From: Acidobacteriota bacterium
GTDB taxonomy: Bacteria > Acidobacteriota > UBA6911 > RPQK01 > DATIPO01
DNA: 18,951 nucleotides
Assembly: GCA_028277865.1 (NCBI GenBank)
Contig: JANQFM010000436.1
Coordinates: forward strand, 1-18,951
Direction: 5' to 3'
Below the pieces are notes generated by a model. It saw nothing but the letters and a program-made list of their open reading frames with translations, did not search any database and was not told the DNA's origin. Positions within the stretch are counted from its first letter, which is position 1. Each line of letters opens with the position of its first letter. The position numbers and the translations under genes were made by a program. Positions 17,133 through 18,951 of the stretch are shown one piece after another.

Positions 17133-17198
17133 CACCCTTGCTCCAGTCAATTCAGAAAGCTGCCGCATCATATCGTCGCCTTGTTTGGAAACCTGCCG

Positions 17199-18951
17199 CT
17201 AATTGCCCGGCGGCTTCAATTCTTCAGCCTTGCGTCCTTCGATGAGTTCTTTCCGTTCCCCCTGCTTCTTGCGGATGAAATCATAGCTGCCTCGCAAAGC
17301 CCTTTGGAATTCCAGTGTCAGTTCGACGGCTGTTGGCAGGCCCTTCACCACACTGGGAGTGATCAGAAAGATGAGCTCTGTGCGCGAAAACTCCTTGCGG
17401 GTGGAGCCGAACAGGGCGCCGATGACGGGAATGTCTCCCACGATGGGTAAGCGATTCTTGTTCAAGGTATTGTTTTCGCTGATGATCCCGCCGATGGCCA
17501 CGCTCTGGCCATCGCGGCAGATCAAGGTCGTTTCGACGAAGCTGCGGTTGATGGTGGGCGTCAAGTTGGTTTCGTCGGTTCCGGCCGAGGAGGAAGTGCT
17601 GACCTCCAGCGACAGCTCCAGGTTGACAATGCCGCTGGCGCTGACGCGAGGGACGATGAGCAGGGTCGTGCCGGTGGGGCGAAAGGAGACCTGGTTGACG
17701 AAGCCCGTGCTTCCCTGCAAAGGGTCGCTGAAACTGGAAGTCTGAACAGGCACTTCGGCCCCGATATTGATGGTGGCCTGAATGCCGTCCATGGTCATGA
17801 TGCGGGGAGCGTCCAGGATCTTGACGTCGGTCTTGGCCGACATCGCCTGCAGCATGACGCGCAGCTGGCGGGTGTTGCCCACCATTCTCCGAGTGACGGC
17901 AGTTAACGTTCCACTGGAGCTGGAAGCTGTTGTGGCCGGGAAGGGGCCTGTCGGTGCGCCAGTGTCCGGGTTCACAAAGCCTTCCAGGAAAGCCATCACT
18001 CCGAAGGAAAGATCATCCGTCAGCAGAACGCTGTAAATCTCGGCTTCGATGACGACTTGACGAGGGAGGACGTCCAACTGGCGGATGGTGTTGAGCAAGT
18101 ATTGGTAGTCCGCTTCGGTGGCCTGGATGATCAGGGAATTGTTGAACTCGTTGACGATGATCTTGACGTTTCCGCTGACGACGGCCCGAATGCCGGATGC
18201 AGCATCGGGGCGTTGGCTCAATGAGGGTCCCAGCGATCCCGGTTGCTGGCCGCCGATACCGCCCACTCCCCGTCGTCGTTCAGCCTGAGACTCGGGGACA
18301 AAGCCCGCCTGTTGCTGGCGGCGGGGCGGCTGCTGCTGCCCTTGCTGAGTGTCTTGACGGGCGTCCTGCCCGCCTGCTGATGAGGGCAGCCCGAAGCCGT
18401 CTTGATAGAGCTGCTCCAGGATGGTGGCGATCTGATCGGCGGTGTTGTTTTCGACTTCGTAGATATAGGTCTTGACATTGCTGCCGCTCGAAGTGCTGTC
18501 CAGCTTGTCGATCCACTTGCGGACCTCCATCAGTACATTCGGGCCGTGAGTGACCGCCAATATGGCGTTGATCCTTTCGATGGCCACGATGCGCACACCT
18601 GCCGCGGTGTCGTTGGGGGCGAATATCTTGCCCAGGTCTTCCGCAACGTCAGCCGCATTATTGTAGCGGATGGGGATGAGAGCAATGTCGTTGATGTCGA
18701 AGTAGCGGGTATCGAGCAGGTCGACCAGGTTGAGCACCTGCTGGATGTTGCGCCGGAAGTCGGTGATCATGAGGATGTTCGAGGGAGCAAAGTCCACCAC
18801 CGTGGCACCGTCCGACATGTAGACCTGCGCCATCTTGAGGAACTCCGATGTGGGGATGAAGTTGAGGGGGATAATGTAGGTGATCACCCCTTCCTCTCCC
18901 TCGATCTGGGCCGATTCAGGGGAAAGCAGGGAATGGGGGATCTGTTCTGGC
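17199..18951 (-). CDS. gspD: type II secretion system secretin GspD (partial, N-terminus outside window)
   Basis: The frame is open from the window edge to a TAG at 17199, 583 visible residues. Visible order: an N1-type domain (IIPLNFIPTSEFLKMAQVY), an N2-type domain (ALIPIRYNNAADVAEDLG), and an N3-type domain interrupted by a Gln/Arg/Gly/Pro-rich linker of about 60 residues. The secretin core follows, with RQVVIEAEIYSVLLTDDLSFG, DAPRIMTMDG, GQSVAIGGIISE, RLPIVGDIPVIGALFGS and SRTELIFLITPSVV. The protein forms the outer-membrane channel of a type II secretion (or related) system. The signal peptide and N0 domain are not visible. An internal GTG at 18887 is not the start, because coding sequence continues upstream. 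Other T2SS genes would be expected upstream, outside the window. A type IV pilus PilQ is less likely given the N1-N2-N3 order and core motifs. Confidence 0.88.
   Translation of the reverse strand, partial: PEQIPHSLLSPESAQIEGEEGVITYIIPLNFIPTSEFLKMAQVYMSDGATVVDFAPSNILMITDFRRNIQQVLNLVDLLDTRYFDINDIALIPIRYNNAADVAEDLGKIFAPNDTAAGVRIVAIERINAILAVTHGPNVLMEVRKWIDKLDSTSSGSNVKTYIYEVENNTADQIATILEQLYQDGFGLPSSAGGQDARQDTQQGQQQPPRRQQQAGFVPESQAERRRGVGGIGGQQPGSLGPSLSQRPDAASGIRAVVSGNVKIIVNEFNNSLIIQATEADYQYLLNTIRQLDVLPRQVVIEAEIYSVLLTDDLSFGVMAFLEGFVNPDTGAPTGPFPATTASSSSGTLTAVTRRMVGNTRQLRVMLQAMSAKTDVKILDAPRIMTMDGIQATINIGAEVPVQTSSFSDPLQGSTGFVNQVSFRPTGTTLLIVPRVSASGIVNLELSLEVSTSSSAGTDETNLTPTINRSFVETTLICRDGQSVAIGGIISENNTLNKNRLPIVGDIPVIGALFGSTRKEFSRTELIFLITPSVVKGLPTAVELTLEFQRALRGSYDFIRKKQGERKELIEGRKAEELKPPGN

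Overview
The window carries a dense block of eight minus-strand genes (1-14547), then an outward-reading carD-type regulator, then hemL and the 3' part of a type II secretion secretin, both again on the minus strand. The DNA is moderately GC-rich. The gene content and the Gln-rich linkers (CdnL/CarD regulator, GspD-like secretin with a Q-rich insert, a BatA/DUF58/MoxR/DUF4159/DUF4175 cluster) fit an Acidobacteriota-like bacterium best. That assignment is inference from gene content; no rRNA or other phylogenetic marker is present.

Region 1 (14547 down to 1, minus strand) is one cluster of envelope proteins. In reading order it encodes: a membrane VWA protein with a glutamine-amidotransferase-like domain; a secreted caspase/legumain-like protein whose nucleophilic Cys appears to be Ser; a secreted TPR protein with an intact HEVAH metallopeptidase domain; a secreted DUF4159 protein; a MoxR AAA+ ATPase; a DUF58 protein; a BatA-type membrane VWA protein; and a very long DUF4175 membrane protein that runs off the window. 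The first four are chained by TGATG/ATGA stop-start overlaps. The likely logic, by analogy with other MoxR-VWA pairs, is that the cytoplasmic MoxR ATPase and DUF58 protein act on the membrane VWA proteins, while peptidase and TPR parts work outside the membrane. The substrate is unknown. Several enzyme-like folds in the cluster seem to lack their catalytic Cys, which suggests binding or scaffolding roles.

Region 2 (14548-15137) is a 590-base divergent intergenic region with AT-rich near-palindromic direct repeats and a weak candidate promoter. Region 3 holds carD (plus), facing hemL (minus) with only 16 bases between them. Region 4 is the secretin, upstream of hemL.

Three intergenic gaps (moxR/DUF58, DUF58/batA, secretin/hemL) are filled by small elements with one shared architecture: tandem heptanucleotide arrays in inverted orientation around a 55-85 base centre. 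Two use a GGAAACC-type heptamer with a conserved inner border, CCGGCAGA. The third uses GAGTCAG. These elements, and the pseudo-enzyme-rich secreted cluster, are the most interesting content.
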